Positions 46,301-53,265 of a stretch of 56,365 nucleotides of DNA are shown here, in pieces. The DNA comes from DATKBT01 sp035546295 (GTDB lineage Bacteria; Acidobacteriota; Thermoanaerobaculia; Multivoradales; Multivoraceae). The notes below the pieces were generated by a model. It was not told where the DNA came from. It searched no databases and worked only from the letters and a program-made list of their open reading frames with translations. Numbering within the stretch: position 1 is the stretch's first letter; each line of letters starts with the position of its first letter. The position numbers were made by a program, and so were the translations under genes. The stretch is from assembly GCA_035546295.1 (NCBI GenBank), contig DATKBT010000161.1, positions 1-56,365 on the forward strand, written 5' to 3'.

Positions 46301-46767
46301 AGGCTGCGGTAGACGCCGTCGCCGTAGCCCACGTGCCGGCCGCTGACGTTCTCGCCCGTGCCCACCCAGACCACCTGGGGCTCGTTGGGATCGATCGTCA
46401 CGCAGCCGATCGAGTACGAGCCCTCGCGGTCGAAGATCGGCTCGAAGGTGGTGCCCGCGTTCGTCGTCTTCCACACTCCGCCGGACCCAACCGCCACGTA
46501 CCAGGTGCTGCGCTGCTCGGGATGGATGGCGATGTCGGCGATGCGGCCCGACATCAGAGCAGGGCCGATGTGACGGAGCTCGATCCCGGAGTAGAGGTCG
46601 CTGCCGGCCTCCGCCCACGACGAGGGCGCCGGGGCCTCCTGGGCGCGCGCGACCGGCCCGTACGCCAGCGTCGCGAGCAGCGCCGGGAGCGCGGCTCCGC
46701 GCGCGGCGAAGTCGGCGAGCCGGAGGAAAGCGGAGGGAAACGGGGAGACTGCGGACGGACCGTTCAT
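43384..46767 (-). CDS. large secreted Asp-box (BNR/sortilin-type) beta-propeller protein
   Basis: The 1127-aa protein has a signal-like N terminus (ALPALLATLAYGPVARAQ) and at least ten Asp-box motifs, for example YRSLDGGATWQNLG, KSTDRGESWSHVL, YRSEDGGETWERR and VSEDGGATWRRSE. These give one or two sortilin/VPS10-like propellers over residues ~50-790. A C-terminal part (~880-1127) has a beta segment (FHRVAWDLRYPPFDP) and long helices. Such proteins are numerous in Acidobacteriota and are annotated as exo-alpha-sialidase/glycosyl-hydrolase-like; enzyme activity is usually unproven. The start at 46767 has GGAG upstream; the frame extends upstream into a tandem repeat that I consider non-coding. 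Confidence 0.9.
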   Translation of the reverse strand: MNGPSAVSPFPSAFLRLADFAARGAALPALLATLAYGPVARAQEAPAPSSWAEAGSDLYSGIELRHIGPALMSGRIADIAIHPEQRSTWYVAVGSGGVWKTTNAGTTFEPIFDREGSYSIGCVTIDPNEPQVVWVGTGENVSGRHVGYGDGVYRSLDGGATWQNLGLRDSEHVSRILVDPRDSNVVYVAAEGPLWSAGGERGVFKSTDRGESWSHVLDISEDTGVASLELDPKDPDILYAAAYQRRRTVWSLLAGGPESGIYKSTDAGASWREVTRGLPEGPMGKIGLAVSPFDPELVYATIEAKGDEAGFYRSEDGGETWERRNAYHSGGTGPHYYQEIFASPHARDRVYQMDVFFHVTEDGGRTFRQVDGGADKHSDNHAMAFVESDPRYLLLGTDAGIYESFDLGSTWKFVTSLPVTQIYKASVDDGFPSYRMIGGTQDNGTIEGPARTFNRHGIRDQDWTVPYGADGYDTAVDPEDPNVFYVSWQGGHPLRFDRRTGELVDIQPQPEPLDPPERFNWDAPILVSPHQASRLYYGSHRLWRSDDRGDSWTAISRDLTRGETRYELPVAGRIQSLDALWGNSAMSWYATLTSITESPLVAGLLYTGSDDGSIQVSEDGGATWRRSELPGDVPERAFVNQIRASLHDADTVYAVLDNHKEGDYRPYLLVSDDRARTWRSMSGDLQDRQILWAIAQDHEREDLFFLAAELGVYFTLDGGEHWIRLAGAPHLAFRDLEIQRRENDLVAASFGRGFYVLDDYSPLRELEPAMLGAEATLFPVRRAFWFHPVMLLQNSGKGSKGTDYYTAPNPPFGATFTYFLSEGYETPAEARRAREESFSVGRPSGAWKGEDVPVPTLEELRAEERAEEPVMLLVVRDTAGAVVRRIEAPATKGFHRVAWDLRYPPFDPITLEQATDLPPWADPPAGPMAPPGSYTVELARLAGAELETLSGPVRFEVEEIFDPSLPAQDAAEVLTFQQQTGELYHRALAAARELGRARERLDHLEKAIVVGPQVDLELLGDVRALRSTLDEIAFELRGDLILGRLEEPSPPSVLDRLQTTIGGHWSSRHGPTESHRRGVEIAREALDRLLPMLASAIEEELPSIEGRVEEAGGRYTPGRRIPIPPAP

Positions 46768-46794
46768 GTCGAGACTCCGAGACTCGTTCGAAGG

Positions 46795-46859
46795 GTGGCT
46801 CGAGAGAAGGGTAGCTCGAGAGAGGAGGATGGCTCGAGAGAGAAGGATGGTCGAGAGAG
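46795..46859. repeat. ~16-bp tandem repeats upstream of the Asp-box gene
   Basis: Four imperfect units of the type GGATGGCTCGAGAGAA follow each other, ending in GGATGGTCGAGAGAG. They lie directly upstream of the Asp-box gene start, in its presumed promoter/leader, and before the end of the histidine kinase gene. Confidence 0.7.
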
Positions 46860-46923
46860 CCGTGAGGGCGCAGTCTACTGCCCGGGCCCGCAGGAGCTCC
46901 ACGAGGCGACGCGCGCTCGCAGG

Positions 46924-49320
46924 TCAGGAGATCGGGCGGCTCGCGTCCTCGGCTGGAGCACGCGCCGGTCCCTCCTGCACCCTGGGCCGCGCCGGCTCCT
47001 GCGTGTTCTCGGCTTCGCTCTGCGCGGCGGCGGCTCGGCGAGCATCCTGATCGAGGGCACCCTCTCCGACGCGGGCCTCGGGCAACGCGATGATGAAAGC
47101 CGCGCCCTCTCCGGGGGATCCTTCGGCCCGGATCTCTCCCCCGAGGCGCTCGACCAGCCGGCGACAGATCGCCAGCCCGACTCCCGAGCCCTCCGCCTTG
47201 CGCTGCTGGAGCCGTTCGAAGAGCTGGAAGATGGTCTCGGCCTCCTCCGGCGCGAAACCCTGCCCATTGTCGGCGACCACGATCTCGCAGGCTATCGGCC
47301 TCGCCCAGTCGTCGCGCATCGAGTCGCGGGCCTCGATGCGCACGACCAGCGGCACGTCCTCGCGGCGGTACTTGATCGAGTTCTCGACCAGGTTGCGGAG
47401 CACGTTGTACAGCTGCTGACGATCGGCCCGGACGACCGGAAGAGGCCCGGCCTCCAAGCGGCCGCCGCTCTCGAGGAGGCTGGTCGCGAGATCGTGCTCG
47501 AGCTCGTCGACGACGTCGCTCAGCTCGACCCAGTCGGGGTGAAGCTCCTCGGCCGAGGCCGCCGCCCACTTGAGCTGCGTCTCGATGAGGTCGCGCATCC
47601 GGCGCGCCTCGACCTCCATCTCGCGAACGTAGCGCTTCCCCTCCTCGGTCAGCGTGCTCCCCTGGGTGTTCTTGAGGAGATCGAGCCAGACGACGAGGGT
47701 TCCCAGCGGCTGCCTCAGCTCGTGGGAGGCGAAGGACGCGAACTGGCGGAGATCGTCGTTGCTGCGCCGCAGCTCCTCGGTGCGCTCGCTCACCCGCCTC
47801 TCGAGCTCCTCGTTCAGGCTCCGGATCTTCCTCTCCGCCGCGATCGAGCGGTCGACCTGCTGGCGCAGCCGCGCGTTGGTTCGGCCGAGCGTCGCGGCCT
47901 GGGCGACCGCGACCTGCCGCAGGTAGAGCGACGCGGTGAGCACCAAAGCGAGCGCTCCTCCGACCACCAGGATCACCAGCCCCAGGCGTGATTCGTGCTG
48001 AGCGAGCACCGCGCGCGACGGCAGGACACCGAGCGTCCAGACGTCCCCCTCGGCGATCACCAACGGAGCCCGGCTGGTCAGGACGGCCGGCGGCGCCGGT
48101 CCTTGCGCTCGGCGGCGATAGAGCTCGGTGTCACCCGAGGTGACGAAGATCTCGTAGTCGGGCGCGACGTTCGAGAGCGCGCCCTCGAGCAGGGCGCGCG
48201 AGTCGTAGAGGGCCGCGATGATGCCCGGCTCGCCCAGGCGATCCGCTGGAGAGAAGTACCAGAAGGAGAGGGTCCCGGCCTCGAGCGAGATCGGACCGTA
48301 GAGGAGCGGGCGCCGCGAGCCGAGGGCGAGCTGCAGGCGCCGCCGCAGCGAAGGATCGTTCTGCCGCAGATCGGCCAACGACCGGCTGGGCCATCCTTCG
48401 GGCTGGGTGGGCTCGATCACGCCGTTGCGATCCATCCACGCGAGAGCCCGCAGCCCCGGCTGCCCGGTGGTCAGGAGCTCGGCCCTGCGCCGCCATTGCG
48501 CCCAGGGCTCCGGATCGTCGGGAGCCGGAATCCCCGGAGCGAGCGCCGAGAGCGAGCGGACTTCGCCTTCGAGCAGCGCCTCGGCCTCGGCCGCGATCTG
48601 CCCGGCGGCCCAATCGATCGTCTGTCGAAGCTGACGCCCCTCGTAGGTGGAGAGCGCCTGCCAGAACAGCAGGGTCCCGGCCAGGGTCGCGAGCCCCCCC
48701 AGGATCGGGCGGCGCCAGGATTCCTCGCGTCGAGAGTCGGCTTCGAAGTGACGGCTGTGGGCCCACATGCCGGCACCCAGGATGGTGAATCCGACGGTCG
48801 CCGTCAGCGACATGTGGTGGCGCGCTCCCCACGCGAGCGCCGGGTCGATGCCGGCGAGATGGCCGAGCAACGCGACTCCGCCGAGGCTGCTGACGAAGGC
48901 TCCCAGCGCGGCCACCAGGAAGCGCCTCTGCTCGATGCAGGCAAGACCGAGGCCGGTCAGCAGGAACGCCAGGGCGGCGTTGGGGGGCGCTCCACCCCTG
49001 CCCCCCGGAAAGCGCGGAAGCTCGACGAGGGGTGCGACGCCCATGACCAGCTCGCCGAGGGTCCAGCTCGCGGCGAGGAAGATCACGATGCCCGCGATGC
49101 GCACGAAGGCCACAGCGACCCGAAAGGCGGCCAGCGTCATCGCCAGGCCGCACAGGATCAGGCCGGCGGCAGTGGTGAGCGCGATCGGCGTCAGGGAGGG
49201 ATGGAGCTGGATCCAGGCGGGTCGGCCGAGCAGCCAGCCCGCGACCGGAACGGCGCCGATCAGCAGGGTGATCAGCCCGGCGAGGGCCGGCACCAGCCTG
49301 GAGCTGCCGATCCTGGTCAT
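46924..49320 (-). CDS. membrane sensor histidine kinase with periplasmic CHASE-like domain
   Basis: The 798-aa protein has about seven N-terminal membrane helices (residues 8-220). A periplasmic region of ~230 residues (LRALAWMDRNGVIEPTQPEG, GTLSFWYFSPADRLGEPGII) resembles CHASE sensors, and another helix (LVILVVGGALALVLTASLYL) follows. A coiled coil leads to HisKA with the phospho-accepting His ~533 (FASHELRQPLG). The ATPase domain has NLVENSIKYR (N box), VADNGQGFAPEE (G1) and GSGVGLAICRRLVERLGGE (G2). It should autophosphorylate in response to an outside signal. A disordered 50-aa tail follows. Likely partners are the receiver gene divergently transcribed at 49470 and the NtrC-type gene at 49923. 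The start at 49320 has only a weak ribosome site. Confidence 0.92.
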   Translation of the reverse strand: MTRIGSSRLVPALAGLITLLIGAVPVAGWLLGRPAWIQLHPSLTPIALTTAAGLILCGLAMTLAAFRVAVAFVRIAGIVIFLAASWTLGELVMGVAPLVELPRFPGGRGGAPPNAALAFLLTGLGLACIEQRRFLVAALGAFVSSLGGVALLGHLAGIDPALAWGARHHMSLTATVGFTILGAGMWAHSRHFEADSRREESWRRPILGGLATLAGTLLFWQALSTYEGRQLRQTIDWAAGQIAAEAEALLEGEVRSLSALAPGIPAPDDPEPWAQWRRRAELLTTGQPGLRALAWMDRNGVIEPTQPEGWPSRSLADLRQNDPSLRRRLQLALGSRRPLLYGPISLEAGTLSFWYFSPADRLGEPGIIAALYDSRALLEGALSNVAPDYEIFVTSGDTELYRRRAQGPAPPAVLTSRAPLVIAEGDVWTLGVLPSRAVLAQHESRLGLVILVVGGALALVLTASLYLRQVAVAQAATLGRTNARLRQQVDRSIAAERKIRSLNEELERRVSERTEELRRSNDDLRQFASFASHELRQPLGTLVVWLDLLKNTQGSTLTEEGKRYVREMEVEARRMRDLIETQLKWAAASAEELHPDWVELSDVVDELEHDLATSLLESGGRLEAGPLPVVRADRQQLYNVLRNLVENSIKYRREDVPLVVRIEARDSMRDDWARPIACEIVVADNGQGFAPEEAETIFQLFERLQQRKAEGSGVGLAICRRLVERLGGEIRAEGSPGEGAAFIIALPEARVGEGALDQDARRAAAAQSEAENTQEPARPRVQEGPARAPAEDASRPIS

Positions 49321-49337
49321 CGTCCGGCGGCGGGGGC

Positions 49338-49349
49338 GTGACCGGTCAC
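49338..49349. promoter_or_regulatory. 12-bp perfect palindrome, possible activator site
   Basis: GTGACCGGTCAC lies in the divergent gap between the kinase and the receiver gene, about 70 bases before the start site predicted from the sigma-54-like element at 49388. That distance is near the lower edge of the usual range for an enhancer-binding protein. Only one copy is seen here, so its role is speculative. Confidence 0.3.
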
Positions 49350-49387
49350 ACGGAACCTCGAGGTGCACGGTCGCGGCGCCGGCCCCC

Positions 49388-49403
49388 TGGTATCCGGCTT
49401 GCA
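49388..49403 (+). promoter_or_regulatory. sigma-54-like promoter of the receiver gene
   Basis: TGGTATCCGGCTTGCA matches the TGGCAC-N5-TTGCA consensus with two changes (C to T at positions 4 and 6), and GG and GC are exactly 12 bases apart (49389 and 49401). Transcription would start near 49414, leaving a short leader before the receiver gene. Confidence 0.5.
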
Positions 49404-49469
49404 GCACCCCGAGGAGGAGGAGCCGAAAGGAGCTGATCCACGTTGGATCCCGGATGTGTGATCCACAGA

Positions 49470-49829
49470 ATGACCAAGGTACTGCTGCTCGAGGACAACC
49501 CCTCCCTCCGGCGGGCCCTCGCGGAAGCGCTGACCGTCTACGGCTTCCACGTCGTCGCGGTCTCGGCGGTCGACGATGCCCTCGCGGCCCTGAGATCCTC
49601 GCCGGTCGACGTGGTGGTGACCGATCTCAGCGTCCTGGGCGACGGCGCCTCGCTGCTCGAGGAAGAGGTTCCCGTGATCGTGCTCACCGCTCAGGAAGGC
49701 GGCGGAAAGGAAAGTCTCGGCAGAGGTGCTCTCGAGGCATTGACCAAACCGGTCTCGGGCAGCGAGCTCCGCCGTGTCATCGAGGAATCTCTCGAAGAGC
49801 GTGCGGCGACCGTCGGTCGAGCCCCGTGA
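49470..49829 (+). CDS. single-domain response regulator (receiver only)
   Basis: The 119-aa protein consists of one CheY-like receiver: acidic pocket LLLEDN (Glu8, Asp9), phospho-acceptor Asp52 (VVVTDLSVLGDG), Thr73 (VLTAQ) and Lys93 (ALTKPV). It has no output domain, so it may pass phosphate on or titrate the kinase. The loop between beta3 and beta4 is slightly shorter than usual. ATG 49470 is the conventional start (MTKVLLLEDN) but lacks a ribosome site. A TTG at 49443 in the same frame has AGGAG ten bases upstream and may be the real start. It lies divergent to the histidine kinase and is preceded by a sigma-54-like element. Confidence 0.88.
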   Translation: MTKVLLLEDNPSLRRALAEALTVYGFHVVAVSAVDDALAALRSSPVDVVVTDLSVLGDGASLLEEEVPVIVLTAQEGGGKESLGRGALEALTKPVSGSELRRVIEESLEERAATVGRAP

Positions 49830-49922
49830 TGCCCGGCTCGCCTCCAAGCAACTCTTACAAGAGTCGTTCACGGTTCTTCAAGATCGCGCCGGCCAGGAAA
49901 GTCGCAGTGCGGCGCCCCGGCT

Positions 49923-51284
49923 TCAGCTCTCGCTGCTCTCCTGCTCGTATTCCTTCAAGCGGTTGTAGAGAGTCTTCAGGCTGATCCCGAGGGTCTCGGC
50001 AGCCTGCTTCTTGTTGCCGTCCACCTTGTCGAGCGTGGCGAGGATCAAGCGTCGCTCGGCGTCCGCGATCGAGCCTCCGACCTCGACTTCGATCCTGCCG
50101 GCGCGGGGTGCGTGAGCACGATCCACCATCTGACCCTGGCCGATCAGGCCCGAGAGATCGAGGTCCTCCTCGGCGAGGATGAAGGCGCGCTGGATCGTGT
50201 TCTTGAGCTCGCGAACGTTGCCCGGCCAGTCGTGCTCGGTGAGCCGAACGATCGCTTCGGACGACAGGCGCTTTTCGGTGCCCTCCTCCTTGTTGAGCAG
50301 AGCCAGGAAGTGCTGAGCCAGCAGGACCACGTCGTCCTCCCGCTCCCGCAGCGGCGGAACGTGGATGGGAAAGACGCTCAGCCGGTAGAGTAGATCCTCG
50401 CGGAGCTTGCCATCCCGGACCGCTCCCGAGGGAGATCTATTGGTGGCCGCCACCACACGGACGTCGACCTCGATCATCCGCTCGGCGCCGACGCGCGTGA
50501 ACGAGCCGCTCTCGAGGACCCGGAGCAGCTTCACCTGCAGCTCGGCGGGCATCTCGGTGATCTCGTCGAGGAGCAGCGTCCCCCCCGAGGCCTGCTCGAA
50601 GACGCCCTTGTGGGCCCGGTTCGCTCCGGTGAAGGCGCCCCGCTCGTGTCCGAACAGCTCGCTCTCGATGAGCGTCGGCGAGACGGCGCCGCAATTGAGG
50701 GGAACGAAGGGCTGCTTGTTGCGGCGGCTCAGGTCGTGGACCGTCTTCGCCACCAGCTCCTTGCCCGTTCCGCTCTCGCCGGTGATCAGGACGCTCGCTT
50801 CGGTCGGCGCGACGTGAGAGATCAGGTCGTAGACCTGCTGAATCGCCTCCGAAGAGCCGACCATCGGACCGAACCGGCCGAGCTCACGCAGTTCTTGACG
50901 CAGGCTGTGGACCTCGTACTTGAGCTCCCGCGTGCGGGCGACGTTGACGAGCACGCTCTTGAGACGACCGAGGTCGAGGGGTTTGGTGAGGTAGTCGAGG
51001 ACTCCCATGCGCAGCGCCTCGACTGCGCTGTCCACGCTGGCGTGACCCGTGATCAGCACGGTCTCCGCCGCGCTCTGCCCCTGGAGCTCCCGCACGAAGT
51101 CGATCCCGTTGCCGTCCGGCAGCTTGAGGTCGACGAGCACCAGATCCGTGAGCTCCTTCGAAACGCACTGGCGTGCCTCTTCGAGGGTGCGCGCCGTGCT
51201 GGTGGAGAAGCCCTCCTTCTTGACCAGCTCGGTCAGAGCTGCCAGGGATCCAGGGTCGTCATCGACCAGGAGTGCATGCGCCAT
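49923..51284 (-). CDS. NtrC-family sigma-54-dependent response regulator
   Basis: The 453-aa protein has the three classic parts. Residues 1-120 are a receiver (LLVDDDPGSL, phospho-Asp52 in VLVDLKLPDG, LTKPLD). The AAA+ domain at ~140-375 has ITGESGTGKELVA (Walker A), GERGAFTGA-type sigma-54 contact loop (HERGAFTGANRAHKG), GGTLLLDEITEMP (Walker B) and the arginine-finger region REDLLYRLSVFPIHVPPLRE. A C-terminal Fis-type helix-turn-helix follows (KKQAAETLGISLKTLYNRLK). It should activate RpoN promoters when phosphorylated. The ATG at 51284 follows AGGAGA. Predicted sigma-54 promoters lie at 49388, 52259, 52460 and 55948, all close by, which suggests local targets. Confidence 0.97.
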   Translation of the reverse strand: MAHALLVDDDPGSLAALTELVKKEGFSTSTARTLEEARQCVSKELTDLVLVDLKLPDGNGIDFVRELQGQSAAETVLITGHASVDSAVEALRMGVLDYLTKPLDLGRLKSVLVNVARTRELKYEVHSLRQELRELGRFGPMVGSSEAIQQVYDLISHVAPTEASVLITGESGTGKELVAKTVHDLSRRNKQPFVPLNCGAVSPTLIESELFGHERGAFTGANRAHKGVFEQASGGTLLLDEITEMPAELQVKLLRVLESGSFTRVGAERMIEVDVRVVAATNRSPSGAVRDGKLREDLLYRLSVFPIHVPPLREREDDVVLLAQHFLALLNKEEGTEKRLSSEAIVRLTEHDWPGNVRELKNTIQRAFILAEEDLDLSGLIGQGQMVDRAHAPRAGRIEVEVGGSIADAERRLILATLDKVDGNKKQAAETLGISLKTLYNRLKEYEQESSES

Positions 51285-52020
51285 CTCGTCTCCTAGTCGC
51301 CCGCTCCGCGATTGGACCACCGCGGGGCTGAGGGGAGTGAGCGACCGTGAACCCCCATTCTAGGCGCTTTCACACCGACACGGTACCTCGATCGGAGCGG
51401 GGAGCCGCGCCGGTCGCAGGCGGGGGAGAGATCTGCAGCGCGACTTTGCAGGAATCACCGCCACCGGACGCGGTGCACATCCCGCTCCAGGGCCGGGCTT
51501 CGCGCTGGACGCGTTTGCCCTTGCGCTCGACCGACGCGCGCGGCTCGAGGTTCCCGTGCGTGGATTCTGCTCGTCGCGCAAGGGGGCTTAAGGCAGGTCG
51601 AAGAGCCTCTAGTGAAGGAACATCTCGGTGGTCAGGTGAGGAGACCTCGCTCCTAAGCGAGGAAACTCAGCTCCGTACGCTCCGCCGGCATCACGCCGCG
51701 ACGTGAACATTGGGGCGCCAGCTCCCCTCAGAGCTCTCTTCACGGAGACTCTCGTCGAGCCTCGTTTCCGACATTTCCGACTTCGTCCAGCGATCGTGGA
51801 CGCGAGCTCAGTGCAGCCGGCCGCGAGACCGGCCGAGCTCTCGCCGCGCGCCGGCGTTCTCGAGAGTCCACGACCGGTCGCTAGAAGGGGAGGCGAAAAG
51901 GTGGCGCGCCAGCCTGCAGGTCCCAGTCGTCCGAGGGGAGTGTCCGAGGGGCAGGGCAGGAAGGCGCGCCCGTGTGAGGTCCGACAGCCATGGGGTCACC
52001 GATGGCGTCCGTGCTCCCAC
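51285..52020. other. 736-bp region without a supported gene
   Basis: Upstream of the NtrC-type gene and downstream of DUF1328. It contains a small perfect hairpin (CCTCGCT 51645-51651 with AGCGAGG 51656-51662), with no T-tract. I see no sigma-54 element here. Open frames on both strands are Arg/Ser-rich and lack ribosome sites or protein-like composition. An undetected small RNA cannot be excluded. Confidence 0.4.
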
Positions 52021-52194
52021 TCAGACCGTCGATCTCCCACGGAAGGCGCCGGAGATCGCTGCGATCAGGAGTAGGACGAGGAAGACGAAGAACAGGATCT
52101 TCGCGACGCCGGCAGCGGCGCCGGCGATGCCGGTGAAGCCGAACAGCGCTGCAACCAGCGCCAGGATGAAGAGGATGATTGCCCATTTCAACAT
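52021..52194 (-). CDS. DUF1328 small membrane protein
   Basis: The 57-aa peptide begins MLKWAIILFILALVAALFGF and continues TGIAGAAAGVAKILFFVFLV, two membrane helices separated by a Gly/Ala turn, then a basic end (FRGRSTV). This is the DUF1328 (YtjA-like) pattern, whose members are small inner-membrane proteins often induced by stress. AGGAGA lies seven bases before the ATG. A sigma-54-like promoter is centred 73 bases upstream of the start codon (52259-52274), giving a leader of about 50 bases. It is divergent from the small acidic lipoprotein. Confidence 0.93.
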   Translation of the reverse strand: MLKWAIILFILALVAALFGFTGIAGAAAGVAKILFFVFLVLLLIAAISGAFRGRSTV

Positions 52195-52258
52195 CGAGAT
52201 TCTCCTTCTCGGGTGTTTCGTGAGTCGGTGCCCGGTCGGGCCCGACGAGTGGTTGAAG

Positions 52259-52274
52259 AGCAAGGGTCGTGCCG
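52259..52274 (-). promoter_or_regulatory. sigma-54 promoter of DUF1328
   Basis: Read on the minus strand, CGGCACGACCCTTGCT matches TGGCAC-N5-TTGCW with one change at the first base. The GG (52273-52272) and GC (52261-52260) doublets are exactly 12 bases apart. The predicted start near 52248 lies about 54 bases before the DUF1328 ATG. Confidence 0.7.
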
Positions 52275-52459
52275 GGATCGCGTGCACCGGAGTTGTCGGG
52301 TCGTTCTGCCCGGCCGCACCCGCGAGCTCGGAGGTTCTTGCCGTCAGGGTGTAGCGATTACCGCCTCGAACCTCGATCCGGTTCGCTCGGGTGGTCTTCG
52401 GCTCTGGCGAACGTGGCCTCAGCCCTTGGCCCCAACCGAGGGGCTCGAGGGTCGGGTCA

Positions 52460-52474
52460 TGGCACTGGGCTTGC
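52460..52474 (+). promoter_or_regulatory. sigma-54 promoter of the small acidic lipoprotein
   Basis: TGGCACTGGGCTTGC is a perfect match to the -24/-12 consensus TGGCAC-N5-TTGC (GG at 52461, GC at 52473). The predicted start near 52486 leaves a leader of about 125 bases before ATG 52612. The 187 bases between this site and the divergent DUF1328 promoter include CGAACC-N7-GGTTCG, a possible activator-binding dyad shared by both. Confidence 0.72.
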
Positions 52475-52611
52475 GTCAGACCGCGGGCGCCGGGCGACCG
52501 GTCGCGCTCCCCGGCCGCCTTCGGGCAGGTCGCGGGAGGGCACCTTCTACCGGGCACCGGGTCGAAGAGCCTCACCGAAGAAACACTGCACAACGAAAGG
52601 ACGGGACCGTG

Positions 52612-52782
52612 ATGAGAACGATGATGAAGAGACTTCGTACGAGCTTTGGCCTTCTCTGTTTCGGCAGCCTGCTGATGTTGCCCCTCGCCGCCTGCCAGGA
52701 CGACGGGATGTTCGAGGAGGCCGGCGAAGAGATCGACGAGGCCGTCGACGAGGTCGAGGACGAGCTCGACAACGACAACTGA
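52612..52782 (+). CDS. small acidic lipoprotein, entericidin-like in layout
   Basis: The 56-aa peptide has a lipoprotein signal peptide (FGLLCFGSLLMLPLAAC) whose lipobox cysteine becomes the first mature residue. The mature ~30 residues are very acidic with a helical repeat (FEEAGEEIDEAVDEVEDELD). Layout and size recall EcnA/EcnB entericidins, but the sequence is too simple to assign it. It would sit in the inner or outer membrane as an amphipathic, negatively charged helix. GTG 52609 directly before the ATG is an alternative start; AAAGGA lies upstream. It is preceded by a perfect sigma-54 consensus. Confidence 0.85.
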   Translation: MRTMMKRLRTSFGLLCFGSLLMLPLAACQDDGMFEEAGEEIDEAVDEVEDELDNDN

Positions 52783-53265
52783 GGCCAGACAACCGAGGCC
52801 CAGACAACTCAGGCCGAGACGACTGGATCGAGACGACGGAGAGAACATGACTCGATCGAGCCTCTGAGGCGAGGGCGCCGCCGCCTCAGACGGCAGCCTC
52901 AGACCAGCAGAGCCGTCCAGTTCCAGCACGGACCGCGCCCCCGCTCACTGGAGCCGGGCGCGGTCCGTCCGATTCCGGATCGTCTCGTTCCGACAGGTCG
53001 TCGACCGGACGCGCGGCTTCCTGGTCGACGCATTCGGCTCCCGTCCTGGCCTGCGGCTCGCCCTGGGCGCCAGGATGGGAAGGCGGGCTCGCAGCGCGAG
53101 GCGGTGGCGGTTCCACATCCCTCCAGGGGCGCCCAGCGCAACGGCCATCCTCGCGTGACACTACGCTCGAAGCGCGGCGCCGCGGTTCCCACGCTTCGAA
53201 GAGGTGGTCGGCACGCTTCGCGGCCACCCGGCCCCGGGTTGGACGTCGCGCGCTCGGCTCCGAGC
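52783..53265. other. 483-bp intergenic region with hairpin
   Basis: After the lipoprotein stop come near-repeats of the type GAGGCCAGACAAC / CAGACAACTCAGGCC (52785-52825). A 13-bp perfect stem follows (52928-52940 with 52956-52968), listed separately. No gene is supported; open frames here are Arg/Pro-rich shadows. Confidence 0.45.
52928..52968 (+). terminator. 13-bp hairpin downstream of the small lipoprotein
   Basis: ACGGACCGCGCCC (52928-52940) is complementary to GGGCGCGGTCCGT (52956-52968), with a 15-base loop. It is about 145 bases past the lipoprotein stop, between genes that converge. There is no T-tract, so termination is only probable. Confidence 0.5.

Noticed and set aside
43561..47991. 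A 1476-codon open frame on the plus strand opposite the Asp-box and kinase genes
   Set aside because: It is antisense to two well-supported genes with clear motifs, and its composition (Val/Arg/Asp/Glu-rich, no domain) is typical of shadow frames in GC-rich DNA.
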